Shown: positions 50,596 through 59,764 of the stretch, piece by piece
How positions within the stretch are numbered: the stretch's first letter is position 1
Layout: each line of letters begins with the position of its first letter
NCBI RefSeq assembly: GCF_013394855.1
Contig: NZ_JABMLK010000002.1
Location: 1,364,001 to 1,428,000 of the forward strand
Reading direction: 5' to 3'
Length of the DNA: 64,000 bases
From: Limnobaculum xujianqingii
GTDB taxonomy: Bacteria; Pseudomonadota; Gammaproteobacteria; Enterobacterales; Enterobacteriaceae
Notes under the pieces: model-generated
What the model saw: only the letters and a program-made list of their open reading frames with translations
Database searches by the model: none
Told to the model about the DNA's origin: nothing
Made by a program: the position numbers and the translations under genes

Positions 50596-51255
50596 TTAGC
50601 TCTCCTTTGGATAAACAATGTGATCGATTAATGCACCAGGCGTCATGACGTGGTCGGGAGCGATATCGCCCACAGCCACCAGACTATCCGGTTCAGCAAT
50701 AACCACATCTGCGGCCAGCGCGATGATCGGGTTAAAGTTACGTGTGGTTAACTGATAAACCAGATTGCCCTGATGATCGGCTATGTGAGATTGAATCAGT
50801 GCTAAATCAGCACGCAGAGGGAGTTCCAGAAGATATTCAACACCGTCGATGGTGAGTTTTTGTTTGCCTTCTTCAACGACAGTACCTACACCAGTAGGGG
50901 TTAAGAAACCACCTAAGCCAGCACCGCCACAGCGGATTCGTTCGATCAGCGTGCCCTGAGGTACCAGTTCAACTTCCATTTCTCCGGCAATCATACGACG
51001 ACCCGTTTCAGGGTTGGTGCCGATGTGTGAAGCAATGACTTTCTTAACCCGGCCGTTAACCACTAACGGGCCAATGCCGGTATCAACAAATGCAGTATCG
51101 TTAGCAATGATAGTTAAATCTTTCACACCAGAATTAAGGAGGGCCTCGACCAGACGCGGCGGTGTCCCCACACCCATGAAACCGCCAACCATGATAGTCA
51201 TACCATCACGAAAATATTCAGCAGCCTGCTGTATATCAATATGTTTATTTTTCAT
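50596..51255 (-). CDS. atoD: Acetoacetate CoA-transferase alpha subunit, copy 2
   Basis: A 219-residue alpha subunit with [50 protein letters not shown] and [11 protein letters not shown]. First gene of atoDAEB behind a sigma-54 promoter. Same length as copy 1 (19569-20228) and similar throughout. Confidence 0.96.
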   Translation of the reverse strand: MKNKHIDIQQAAEYFRDGMTIMVGGFMGVGTPPRLVEALLNSGVKDLTIIANDTAFVDTGIGPLVVNGRVKKVIASHIGTNPETGRRMIAGEMEVELVPQGTLIERIRCGGAGLGGFLTPTGVGTVVEEGKQKLTIDGVEYLLELPLRADLALIQSHIADHQGNLVYQLTTRNFNPIIALAADVVIAEPDSLVAVGDIAPDHVMTPGALIDHIVYPKES

Positions 51256-51303
51256 AATTATTCCTTATGTTTTGACGTCCGAAGAAGGACTCACACAAGG
51301 AAT

Positions 51304-51319
51304 TGCAAGGGATGTGCCA
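51304..51319 (-). promoter_or_regulatory. Sigma-54 promoter of atoDAEB
   Basis: The minus strand reads TGGCACATCCCTTGCA from 51319 to 51304, a full -24/-12 match (TGGCAC-N5-TTGCA). It lies 49 bases before the atoD start. Use of this promoter needs an enhancer-binding activator, matching AtoC. Confidence 0.93.
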
Positions 51320-51438
51320 CTTATGGTTTTTATGCGGTTTTTTGCGCGATTTGAAAATTATTTATTAATAATCAATTAATTAGTTATTATTTATGCAAGG
51401 GCTGAAACGAGGCGGTGGTTAAAATCAGCAAGATGAAG

Positions 51439-51467
51439 TGTGCAATTATTTGCACAGGTGTGCACCT
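51439..51467. promoter_or_regulatory. Candidate AtoC enhancer sites
   Basis: TGTGCAATTATTTGCACA (51439-51456) is an inverted repeat of TGTGCAA, followed immediately by the palindrome AGGTGTGCACCT (51456-51467). They lie about 120-150 bp upstream of the sigma-54 promoter, the right range for a looping activator, and share GTGCAAAT/TTTGCAC character with the E. coli AtoC site. The remainder of 51256-51828 is AT-rich with nothing else I can support. Confidence 0.7.
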
Positions 51468-51828
51468 TTTGTTTCACCACCACGATATGGAAACCGTCAG
51501 GCTTTACTATTTCAGAGATAGGATTGAAGCAGAAACAGAAAGTTAAGGCTCACATTGAGAATTTTAAAATCATATTTGGCATAAGCCAAAATTGAGTCTT
51601 ATTTAATTTTATATTCTTTTATTTTTTATCTGCAAGTGACTTATGAATGGATTATTTTCAGTCAAATATTATTAAGGTACACTTTTATTATTCAATTATT
51701 TGTTTAAATTTCCAGTTCATATTTATTCTGATAAATAGATTTTTCCATTCATCATTTTTCTATCTATTTAATTTTCATTAAAAATAAATTATCACTTATC
51801 GAATTTACTTTTGTACAGAGGAGAAAAT

Positions 51829-53673
51829 ATGGCTATCTTTGATATAAAAGGATATTCCAGTAGACAGTCAGCAGAATTAGTTTACCAGTCTTTAGCAATT
51901 AATAATTATTCATTTCGAGGTTTATATGAAGGGCTGGCAGAGGGGTATTACCAATATGGTATGACGACCACAGGAATTGTTCCAATGGTGTGGACCGGTC
52001 TGTTTGGTTCTAAAACTTCTCAGGGAGTAATGAGCTGGAGTGGGTTACGAGGTGCTGAAGAACGAAGCTATCAGGATGTCGTGGATAGTGGATGGCAGCG
52101 AATTTCCGCCAGCGAATTAAACTATCAGGGAAAAGAAGACCAATGGAATGCTATTGTTGGTGAACATCCATTATTCCGCGCTGCTCAGGCTGATGTTTTA
52201 GGATTACGCGACGAGCAAGGGCAGCTAAGTAAAATCACTATTGCTTTTCGTGGCGTTACTGGTGAACGGGAAAATCTGATTGCCGATACGGTGATGGATG
52301 TAGTGAATCTTTATAACAGCATTTTAAAACCTCAACCGGATTATCTACCTAAAGCCTTCGGTAATTTACTGCAAACTATTGCTGAATTCGCTCAGGCAAA
52401 CGGCTTGAGCGGGGAGGATATCATTTTTACTGGTCACAGCTTAGGTGGTTCGCTGGTTAGTAATATGGCGATGTTAAGCGAAGCCGAATGGAATGGTTTT
52501 TATAAAGACTCAGTGTATTTATCTTCAGCTTCTTCACGTATTGATGGCAATGCAACGAATGTTTTGCATTATGGCCTGGAGAACGATCCCGTTTATCGGG
52601 TAACTGATAGCGGAAAAATTATGTTCTTTGATTCGTTATTTGTACACGATCAGGAATATCCTAACTCCACAGATAATATTGTCGGCTTTAACGATTTTTA
52701 TGCAGGTAAAGCAGGATTACTGAACTGGTTACCCTATAGCATTGCTAATTTGGCGGCGTGGACCGTGCATATGTCGTTTACCTATGACGATACCATTAAG
52801 AGTATTATTCGTTCTCAATTCTGCGATTTAACCGAGCAAGATTCAGTGATTGTTGTATCCAGTTTGTCTGATGTGACGCGGAGTAATACATGGGTGGAAG
52901 ATATTCAATCCGCAACCTCCAGCCATTATGGAAAAAGCGCATTTATTCTTGGTTCTGACCATGATGACCTGTTACGTGGTGGCTCAGGTAACGATCGCCT
53001 GGAAGGTTTTGCTGGCGATGACCGTTTTCAATTAGGGCAAGGGCATAACATTGTCGCCGGTGGTGATGGGAATGATGTGCTTGAATTGACCTATCCTCTG
53101 TCTGAATACAGCATCAGCCGTGATAGTGAAGGAACTTTGTATTTATATCACGCTCAGCAAGGCACATTAAATACTTTATATGATGTGGAATATCTGACAG
53201 ATAACACTGATAGCGGCACGACCTATCGAATAGGTGAAAGTGGATTACAGCGAGTAGATGATCCTTCGATTGTTTATGACTATGCCACAACAACAATAGG
53301 ATCTGCAGATAATGACCAACTACAGTTAATGGAAAATGGCTGGATATTTGGTGGTGATGGTAATGACACGTTAACCGGTAGTGATGAGGGCACGTTATTT
53401 TTTGCCGGTAAAGGTGATGACGCATTGGTCAGTTTGGCTGACGATCTGTTTGTATTTAATGATGGTGATGGCGCTGATGTGATTCATGGTTTTGATCAGG
53501 GAGATAGGGTTCAGTTGGTTGGCGTAGTGGGATTAACTCATGTTGAAGATTTATTTAAAGATATCATGATGACCGAACAAGGTGCGATGATAAATTATGG
53601 GGAAAATAACTCAATATTGCTGATTGATGTACCTCGTGAACAGCTGAGTATGGACCAATTTATTCTGGTTTAA
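51829..53673 (+). CDS. Family I.3 lipase with RTX repeats (type I secreted)
   Basis: A 614-residue extracellular triacylglycerol lipase like Pseudomonas PML and Serratia LipA. It has no signal peptide. The N-terminal catalytic domain has FTGHSLGGSLV (S204), with candidate aspartate in GLENDPVYR and histidine in WTVHMSFTYDD. Calcium-binding RTX nonapeptides appear at about residues 380-420 (GSDHDDLLRGGSGNDRLEG, GGDGNDVLE) and again near 510-540 (GGDGNDTLTG). The hydrophobic C-terminal end (DQFILV) fits a type I secretion signal. The ATG at 51829 follows AGAGGAG. No exporter genes lie nearby. Confidence 0.9.
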   Translation: MAIFDIKGYSSRQSAELVYQSLAINNYSFRGLYEGLAEGYYQYGMTTTGIVPMVWTGLFGSKTSQGVMSWSGLRGAEERSYQDVVDSGWQRISASELNYQGKEDQWNAIVGEHPLFRAAQADVLGLRDEQGQLSKITIAFRGVTGERENLIADTVMDVVNLYNSILKPQPDYLPKAFGNLLQTIAEFAQANGLSGEDIIFTGHSLGGSLVSNMAMLSEAEWNGFYKDSVYLSSASSRIDGNATNVLHYGLENDPVYRVTDSGKIMFFDSLFVHDQEYPNSTDNIVGFNDFYAGKAGLLNWLPYSIANLAAWTVHMSFTYDDTIKSIIRSQFCDLTEQDSVIVVSSLSDVTRSNTWVEDIQSATSSHYGKSAFILGSDHDDLLRGGSGNDRLEGFAGDDRFQLGQGHNIVAGGDGNDVLELTYPLSEYSISRDSEGTLYLYHAQQGTLNTLYDVEYLTDNTDSGTTYRIGESGLQRVDDPSIVYDYATTTIGSADNDQLQLMENGWIFGGDGNDTLTGSDEGTLFFAGKGDDALVSLADDLFVFNDGDGADVIHGFDQGDRVQLVGVVGLTHVEDLFKDIMMTEQGAMINYGENNSILLIDVPREQLSMDQFILV

Positions 53674-53691
53674 AGGGATTGCCGGGAGTAA

Positions 53692-53717
53692 AAAGGGCTG
53701 CAATAGTTGCAGCCCTT
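53692..53717. terminator. Bidirectional terminator between lipase and NUP genes
   Basis: AAGGGCTGCAA / TTGCAGCCCTT with a three-base loop, between convergent genes. T runs are short. Confidence 0.75.
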
Positions 53718-53727
53718 ATGAGTAAGA

Positions 53728-54735
53728 TTATTTCAGTGGCGGTACGCCGTTCTGCCATGTATCCCAATGGGCCACAATGTAATCCGTCATTTTTCCGCCC
53801 ACCGTAGCAATATTCTCTACAGTTTCTTTAAAACCGCCAGCAGTTTGGCCTGGAGCCGGGTCTAAGTGCTCCAGCGTGGTTTCGTTAGGATTGCCCTGAT
53901 CGAAGTTAACTGAACCACGCAGGCTGAATACGCGCTGAGTGGTGCCTTGCGTGCGGGCAATAACCTGAGTGATGGCCGCAATTTCCATTTCTGTTACCAG
54001 ATAGTCATCCGCACCGTACAGTTTAGCAATGTACTGAGCCTCTTTTGACATTCCCGGACCATGGAAGAAAGTATCGCCCGTCATGTGAGTACCAGTCAGA
54101 ACCTTTGGTGCACGTCTGGCGTTATCATCAGGGTAACGCTCACGGTATTTTTGTGCGCCTTCAGAATCCAGTAGTTTGGTTTGCCCGGTGATATTCATAG
54201 CCCAGGAAACCAGCGTAGAATTAAGCTGATAACTGCGGATATTTTCGTAACCTTTACGCGGCATAAAAGTCTGGCCGTTGTGTAATCCTTCTTCTGGCGC
54301 CCAACGGTGACCCAAATCGTAATCGATTGCCCATGAGCCCCAGCTTACATCACCGATAGTTCCGCGAGATGGCGGAGTGCCAGCAACGCCGTTAATCATG
54401 AAATAAGTTTGCGACATATCAAACTTTGGATTTAACAGGATAGCCTGTACAGAGGCGGAAGAGGCTACTTTACCCATGCCTAATACGGAACCGCATACGC
54501 CATCGTCATTACAGAAAACCGGTGATGCAGCACCTTTAACCGTGATTGGTTGGCTATTTTTAAAATATTTCTCATACCAATACTGGAATTCTCCGGCTTT
54601 ATCTCCGGTGTTTTGGCCGATCTCAAACATAGAACCGACGAACACTTTTACTTTAATTGGGGCTTCGTTGGCCAGAGCCTGACCAGAGATAAAAAGGGGA
54701 AGAAAAAACAATGGGTACACACTCTTTTTAAACAT
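53728..54735 (-). CDS. Purine nucleoside permease (NUP) family periplasmic protein
   Basis: A 335-residue protein of the NUP family (PF06516), named from a fungal nucleoside permease but distantly related to nucleoside phosphorylases. A signal peptide (residues 1-23, cleavage after ALA) shows it is exported. Family pieces: VFVGSMFEIGQNTG, YFMINGVAGTPPSRGTIGDVSWG, and VTEMEIAAITQ. The ATG at 54735 follows AGGAA; a GTG lies directly before it. Role unknown. It and the lipase split the ato locus. Confidence 0.85.
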   Translation of the reverse strand: MFKKSVYPLFFLPLFISGQALANEAPIKVKVFVGSMFEIGQNTGDKAGEFQYWYEKYFKNSQPITVKGAASPVFCNDDGVCGSVLGMGKVASSASVQAILLNPKFDMSQTYFMINGVAGTPPSRGTIGDVSWGSWAIDYDLGHRWAPEEGLHNGQTFMPRKGYENIRSYQLNSTLVSWAMNITGQTKLLDSEGAQKYRERYPDDNARRAPKVLTGTHMTGDTFFHGPGMSKEAQYIAKLYGADDYLVTEMEIAAITQVIARTQGTTQRVFSLRGSVNFDQGNPNETTLEHLDPAPGQTAGGFKETVENIATVGGKMTDYIVAHWDTWQNGVPPLK

Positions 54736-54877
54736 CACTCATTTCCTGTTATGGTTCACGTAATCGTTTGCGCTATTTTCCCTATTCATGAATAAAAAAA
54801 CCAGCCGTTATTGTTCATTCATGGAAATAATTTCTTAATCTGTTGGTAGAATGAATTTCCCCGGCATTGAAAAACAC

Positions 54878-54914
54878 CCGGTTAAGGTATGACGTAACCG
54901 GCCTGAAGGCCGGT
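54878..54914 (-). terminator. Hairpins downstream of atoC
   Basis: Two overlapping dyads: ACCGGCC / GGCCGGT (54897-54903 and 54908-54914) and CCGGTTA / TAACCGG (54878-54884 and 54895-54901), followed on the minus strand by GTGTTTTTC. They share bases, so only one can form. Probably the atoC terminator. Confidence 0.55.
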
Positions 54915-54936
54915 GATAACAGAAATAAATGCGATG

Positions 54937-56313
54937 TTAGTCAATACGGTATTCTTGTAATTTATACATTAATGCCCGACGACTAATCCCCAATACTCGG
55001 GCGGTCTGAACCCGATTACCCTGATTGTTAGCCAGCGCAGTGCAAATTAATTCACGCTCATATGCTTTCAGATTTTCTTTTAGCGTATGCCCTATCAGGG
55101 TGTGTACCGTTTCGCTGATATGGGGAACATTGAGCTGTTGCTGTAAGTGTTCCGGCAATTCATCAGGGAAGATAATAAATCCGGTACTCATGATAACCGC
55201 GCGCTCAATGGCGTTGGAGAGCTCTCTGACGTTTCCTGGCCATGGATAGCTTTCAAGAATGGTTAATGTGCTGGGGTCCAGTTCTACTATCTCTTTGCCG
55301 TTTTCCGCACTGAATTTTTGTAAAAAATGCTGAGCCAGTAAAGATATATCTTCCGGGCGTTCACGCAGAGGGATTGGTGAAAGATGTATTACGTTCAGGC
55401 GATAGAACAGGTCCTGACGAAACTCTCCCTGTTCTACCATAGCCGCCAGATTACGGTTAGTGGCAGCAATCAGACGGATATCGGTTTTAATAGTCTGGCT
55501 TCCACCCAGTCGTTCAAACTCTCTCTCCTGCAAAACCCGTAACAGCTTTACCTGTAAATTATGGGGCATTTCCCCCACTTCATCTAATAGCAGAGTCCCT
55601 TGGTTAGCGCGTTCAAATAGCCCCTGACGCTGAGTTTGTGCACCGGTAAATGCCCCTTTCTCATGGCCAAACAGTTCACTCTCCAGTAAAGACTCCGGTA
55701 GCGCACCACAGTTAATTTTTATAAAAGGGCCTTTGGCGCGTGGGCTGTTGTAGTGAATTGCTTTGGCGATTAACTCTTTACCGGTACCGCTTTCTCCGGT
55801 AATCAGCACGCTGGCGTTACTCTGAGCTATTTTTGCCGTATCTCTACACAGTTCCATCATTTTAGGGCTGTTAGTCAGAATACGATCCCACTGATAGCTG
55901 TCTGACAATGCGCGATGCAGCAGATTAATTTCCTGCTTCATTTCTCTTAGTTGCATGGCACGGCCGATCATCATTTTCAGCTCATCGAGATCGAAAGGCT
56001 TAATTACATAATCAAACGCCCCCAGACGTAGAGCCTCTACCGCGGTTTCTACCGCCGCATAGGCGGTCATCAAAATTACCGGTATGTTTTGATGAGTTTG
56101 CCGCATCACCTGTAGTGCTTCCATACCGTTTAGCTTTGGCATGCGGATATCCATTAGAACGATATCCGGCGTCTGTTGTTCAAACAGTTCTAACGCCTGC
56201 TGACCGTCTTCTGCACAAATAGGCTGGTGTCCGTCACGGGTAAATACCGTGGTTAGCATACGACGAACACTCTCTTCATCATCAACGATCAGAATACGGT
56301 AGGATTTTTTCAT
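54937..56313 (-). CDS. atoC: Sigma-54-dependent response regulator AtoC
   Basis: A 458-residue NtrC-type activator: receiver domain with phospho-acceptor D55 (VLMDIRMP), AAA+ domain with Walker A GESGTGKE and the sigma-54 contact loop GAFTGA, and a C-terminal Fis-type helix-turn-helix (VQTARVLGISRRALMYKLQE). Phosphorylated by AtoS, it should act on the -24/-12 promoter of atoDAEB through the dyads at 51439-51467. It overlaps atoS by 4 bp. Confidence 0.96.
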   Translation of the reverse strand: MKKSYRILIVDDEESVRRMLTTVFTRDGHQPICAEDGQQALELFEQQTPDIVLMDIRMPKLNGMEALQVMRQTHQNIPVILMTAYAAVETAVEALRLGAFDYVIKPFDLDELKMMIGRAMQLREMKQEINLLHRALSDSYQWDRILTNSPKMMELCRDTAKIAQSNASVLITGESGTGKELIAKAIHYNSPRAKGPFIKINCGALPESLLESELFGHEKGAFTGAQTQRQGLFERANQGTLLLDEVGEMPHNLQVKLLRVLQEREFERLGGSQTIKTDIRLIAATNRNLAAMVEQGEFRQDLFYRLNVIHLSPIPLRERPEDISLLAQHFLQKFSAENGKEIVELDPSTLTILESYPWPGNVRELSNAIERAVIMSTGFIIFPDELPEHLQQQLNVPHISETVHTLIGHTLKENLKAYERELICTALANNQGNRVQTARVLGISRRALMYKLQEYRID

Positions 56314-58160
56314 TGTGGAATTCCTTCGCTATGCTTAACCGGTAATACGATGGTAAAGGTGGTTCCCTGATTAAGCTTACTTGTCAGCGTAATATCCCCA
56401 TCGTGGGCGGTAATAATGCGGTGGCTGATTGAGAGACCGAGCCCAGTACCCGATGGTTTGGTGGTATAAAACGGATCAAATATTTTAGTTTTTATTTCGT
56501 CACTGATACCACAACCGTTATCGGAAATAGTGATTTCTTGCCAGTCTGGTGATAGCGCACGAGTAGTAATAATTATTTCACCACGAGCAGCAATAGACTG
56601 CACGGCATTGATCAACAAATTGAGCAATACTTGCTTTAATAGTTCTCCATCGGCTTCAATATCGGACAACGACTCTTCGAGTTGAACCACAAAATCAATT
56701 CTGGCCTCAACCCCTTTGGTTTTTACCAGAATCAGGCTTTGATTAATAATCTGATTTAAATTTATTTTCTGGTACAGGCTTGGCCTTGGGCGAGCAAAGT
56801 CTAATAGCTGTTGAATGACTTTGTTGATGGAGTGGACTTCTTTCAGAATGATTTGAGTATATTCCAACCGCTGTGGGTCGGTTTCACTGTCTTTTAGGAT
56901 CTGAACAAACCCACTAATAGCGGTTAACGGATTACGAACTTCATGCGCCACACCGGCCATCAACTCACCTAGGGTCGCCAAACGCTCTGCCTGTTCAATA
57001 CGGCGTTGAACCTCTTTTTTAGCGGTTAAATCAGTAAAAATAACCAGAGCACCAACAGTATCTCCCTGAGCATTACGCAGTTGGCTGGTGCTGACGCTAA
57101 TCTGTATGGTGCGGTTTTTACCTGGATAATCTACTTCCAATGCCACATGCTCGATATCGTGGATTAAGGTGTCGAGTACCGGGCTAAAGAAATTGGTGTT
57201 TTCAAATATTTCTGCATAGGGCCTGCCGATCAGCTCTTTTTGACGATAGCCAGTAATTTCTTCTGCAGCCGGGTTCATCATAGTGACACAGCCTTCGATA
57301 TCCACAGAGATCACTCCGTCGGCAGCGCTTTCAATAATCAACTCGTTTAACGTTTTTGCTTCTCTTAGCGCGCGGGAGAGTGAGTTTACGCTGTCGGATA
57401 TTTCTCCCATTTCCCCCTTCATGGGTGGGATTTGTGTTTTTAGATTGAGGGGTAATTCATTCAGACCTGACTTAATTGTATCAATATCTGAGGCAAATCT
57501 GCGGGAAAAAGCGACAATCAACCAGATACTGAACAGCATACCAATACAGATTACGGCAATGATCTTCAAATCCATGGCTAACGCCTGACGGGCAATATCA
57601 TTGGACAGCTCATTGGCCCAGATATAGCCAATGACCTGATCATCACGCTTAATTGGGATCATTGAGTTCATGATGTTGCCCCGTACCTGCGACCCCCAAC
57701 GAACAAGTGGTTCTCCGCTTGCCATCACGTCACGACCGGGATGGTCTTGCTTGATCGTGACGCCTACGGCATTGCCATGTAGTGCTTGTGGGCCATAGGT
57801 AATAATGGCATCCAGTTCCCGATTGTAATACCCCGCGCCTACGCCGGAAAACGCTTTGGTAATAGTGTCAGTAACCGGTGCCAGCTGTTTATTCAGTGCG
57901 GCTATACGTTGATCGCGAGGCAGGTCAGGATAGAGTTTAAATGAATCTTTTAGTGCATCATCTAGCAATTGCGTTACGGCAGATAATTTAATCTTTTTTT
58001 CCTGCAGAAGTGCATCCCGGCCTTCAGTTTCAACAAAGTAGCCAATAACCAGCGTAGGCAGCGAAACCATTACAATCGCCAATACCATCATTTTGCTGCG
58101 TAAAGTATGTGGCCTGAATCGTTGAATGAACCGTTTGTAGTCCAAAATGGGAGAAGACAT
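56310..58160 (-). CDS. atoS: Sensor histidine kinase AtoS
   Basis: A 616-residue membrane kinase (E. coli 608). It has an N-terminal helix (about 25-45), a periplasmic domain with KLYPDLPRDQRIAALNKQL, a second helix, HAMP-like region, PAS domain (ADGVISVDIEGCVTMMNPAAEEITGY), the phospho-acceptor histidine in AGVAHEVRNPL, and ATPase boxes NGCGISDEI and GTGLGLS. It responds to acetoacetate in E. coli. The ATG at 58160 (MSSPILDY) follows TAAGGA; an ATG ten codons earlier has no ribosome site. The 223-bp spacer to 58384 contains no gene. Confidence 0.96.
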   Translation of the reverse strand: MSSPILDYKRFIQRFRPHTLRSKMMVLAIVMVSLPTLVIGYFVETEGRDALLQEKKIKLSAVTQLLDDALKDSFKLYPDLPRDQRIAALNKQLAPVTDTITKAFSGVGAGYYNRELDAIITYGPQALHGNAVGVTIKQDHPGRDVMASGEPLVRWGSQVRGNIMNSMIPIKRDDQVIGYIWANELSNDIARQALAMDLKIIAVICIGMLFSIWLIVAFSRRFASDIDTIKSGLNELPLNLKTQIPPMKGEMGEISDSVNSLSRALREAKTLNELIIESAADGVISVDIEGCVTMMNPAAEEITGYRQKELIGRPYAEIFENTNFFSPVLDTLIHDIEHVALEVDYPGKNRTIQISVSTSQLRNAQGDTVGALVIFTDLTAKKEVQRRIEQAERLATLGELMAGVAHEVRNPLTAISGFVQILKDSETDPQRLEYTQIILKEVHSINKVIQQLLDFARPRPSLYQKINLNQIINQSLILVKTKGVEARIDFVVQLEESLSDIEADGELLKQVLLNLLINAVQSIAARGEIIITTRALSPDWQEITISDNGCGISDEIKTKIFDPFYTTKPSGTGLGLSISHRIITAHDGDITLTSKLNQGTTFTIVLPVKHSEGIPQ

Positions 58161-58383
58161 TGCAGTCGGTTCCTTAGATATTAATAGCATGTTTTCTGGC
58201 GATTGAGCTGTAGCCAGAGTGTTGGTCCTGACTATAGTTCTTCAATCGGATGGTACAAGAGGTACTGTCTCAAAATGTGAGGAATATCCTACAGCATGTA
58301 ATAGTAACGAGGCGTAATTTTAAATTTTATCGATAAGGTTCTAACTGTTTTGTGATGGGGGAGCTCACTGATGAAAATGGTAG

Positions 58384-58977
58384 TTACGGCTCAGATTGCC
58401 AGACTTGCGTACACACCTGCTCTAACAGTGCTTTGCTATGGCTAATAATAACCATGCCTAAATTGCGTTGTTGGCTCTGCTGCAAAATGAAACGCCAGGT
58501 TTGAGCTTGCATCAGCGGGTCCAGTTGAGCGGTTATTTCATCAGCAATCAGAAACCGTGTTTTTGGGGCCAGAGCTCTGAGAAGGGCAATACGAGCGAGT
58601 TCGCCACCGGAAACTTCTGATGGATAACGTGTTAATAATTCAGGATCAATCGCCAATGCTTCCAGCCACTCATTTCCCGGTTGCCAAACGTCATACAGAG
58701 CGGCACCGGTGGTTCTGGCTGGATTGAATGTACGTTCAGGGTGTTGTGGAACCAGTTGTACCGGACAGTAGCCTTTGAGAGGCAATGGCTGGTTATCTAA
58801 TGTGATATGACCTTTCGTTGGCAGTTGCCAGCCAGCTAATACTCTACCCAGTGTGGTTTTACCATAACCGCTGGGGGCGAAGATACCCAGTCGTTCCCCA
58901 GGAGATACGGACAAATTAAGTTCATGCCAAAGAGTGGTTTCCCCTTGAATGATGCTTAAGTTATGCGTTTGCAGCAT
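58384..58977 (-). CDS. Nik/Dpp-type ABC transporter, second ATP-binding protein
   Basis: A 197-residue ATPase, short for the DppF/NikE class. Walker A is APSGYGKTT, signature VSGGELARI, Walker B TRFLIADEIT, H-loop VIISHSK. The start at 58977 (MLQTHNLS) overlaps the preceding gene by 17 bp; the frame is open 66 codons upstream inside that gene. The C-terminal oligopeptide-type extension is absent. Last gene of the five-gene transporter operon. Confidence 0.85.
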   Translation of the reverse strand: MLQTHNLSIIQGETTLWHELNLSVSPGERLGIFAPSGYGKTTLGRVLAGWQLPTKGHITLDNQPLPLKGYCPVQLVPQHPERTFNPARTTGAALYDVWQPGNEWLEALAIDPELLTRYPSEVSGGELARIALLRALAPKTRFLIADEITAQLDPLMQAQTWRFILQQSQQRNLGMVIISHSKALLEQVCTQVWQSEP

Positions 58978-59764
58978 GATAAAGCGGCTCCGGATTATGA
59001 ATAAAATGCTGCTCCGGTAAGGCTTGCCACAGAGATTGAAGCCATGAGCTACCACCGCCATGACGCAGTGCACTGGAGTGAATAACTTCTTTGATCGTCC
59101 CTTGGTGTAACACGGCAATACGATCGGCAAAATTAGCCGCCAGATGTAGGTCATGAGTGATCCACAACACTCCACGGCCCTGGTGACATAAGCTTTTCAG
59201 GTGGTTGAGTAAGATCTCTGCATGCTGATTATCCAGCCAGGCGGTGACTTCGTCTGCCAGAATAAAACGAGCCTGACTCAGCGTGGCACAACTCACTAAA
59301 ACGCGTTTTGCCATCCCACCGGAGAGTGATAGTGGATATTGCTCCAGCAATTGTTCTGACAAATTATATTGCTGTAATTGTTGAGACATAGCCTGATATG
59401 AAGGTGTTTTTCCACTGAGTTTTGCTGCTCGTTGAATCTGCTTTCCTGTTTGAATTAAAGGGTTCAGAGCGCTGACACTTTGTGGAATATAACCCAGAGT
59501 ATTGCCTCTCAGGGTCTGTTGTTGAGCAGCATTGATAATACAGTCATCAATTAAAATCTGACCGGATGAACGCATGGTGGAAGGCAGCAATCCTAAAATG
59601 CTTTGTAGTAATAGACTTTTACCTTCCCCGCTTCCACCAACCAATGCAACCAATTCACCTGCCTGAACTTTCAGGTTGATATCATGCAAAATTGAGTTCC
59701 AGACTGGAGGGCGAAACCAGCGCTCTTTGGCACAGGACAATTCAAGGTTTTTTAGTTGTAACAT
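58961..59764 (-). CDS. Nik/Dpp-type ABC transporter, first ATP-binding protein
   Basis: A 267-residue ATPase of the DppD/NikD class. Walker A is GGSGEGKS, Q-loop YIPQSVSALNP, signature LSGGMAKR, Walker B RFILADEVTAWLD, H-loop WITHDLH. It overlaps the upstream permease gene by 13 bp. With the next gene it forms the heterodimeric ATPase of the importer. Confidence 0.9.
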   Translation of the reverse strand: MLQLKNLELSCAKERWFRPPVWNSILHDINLKVQAGELVALVGGSGEGKSLLLQSILGLLPSTMRSSGQILIDDCIINAAQQQTLRGNTLGYIPQSVSALNPLIQTGKQIQRAAKLSGKTPSYQAMSQQLQQYNLSEQLLEQYPLSLSGGMAKRVLVSCATLSQARFILADEVTAWLDNQHAEILLNHLKSLCHQGRGVLWITHDLHLAANFADRIAVLHQGTIKEVIHSSALRHGGGSSWLQSLWQALPEQHFIHNPEPLYHAANA

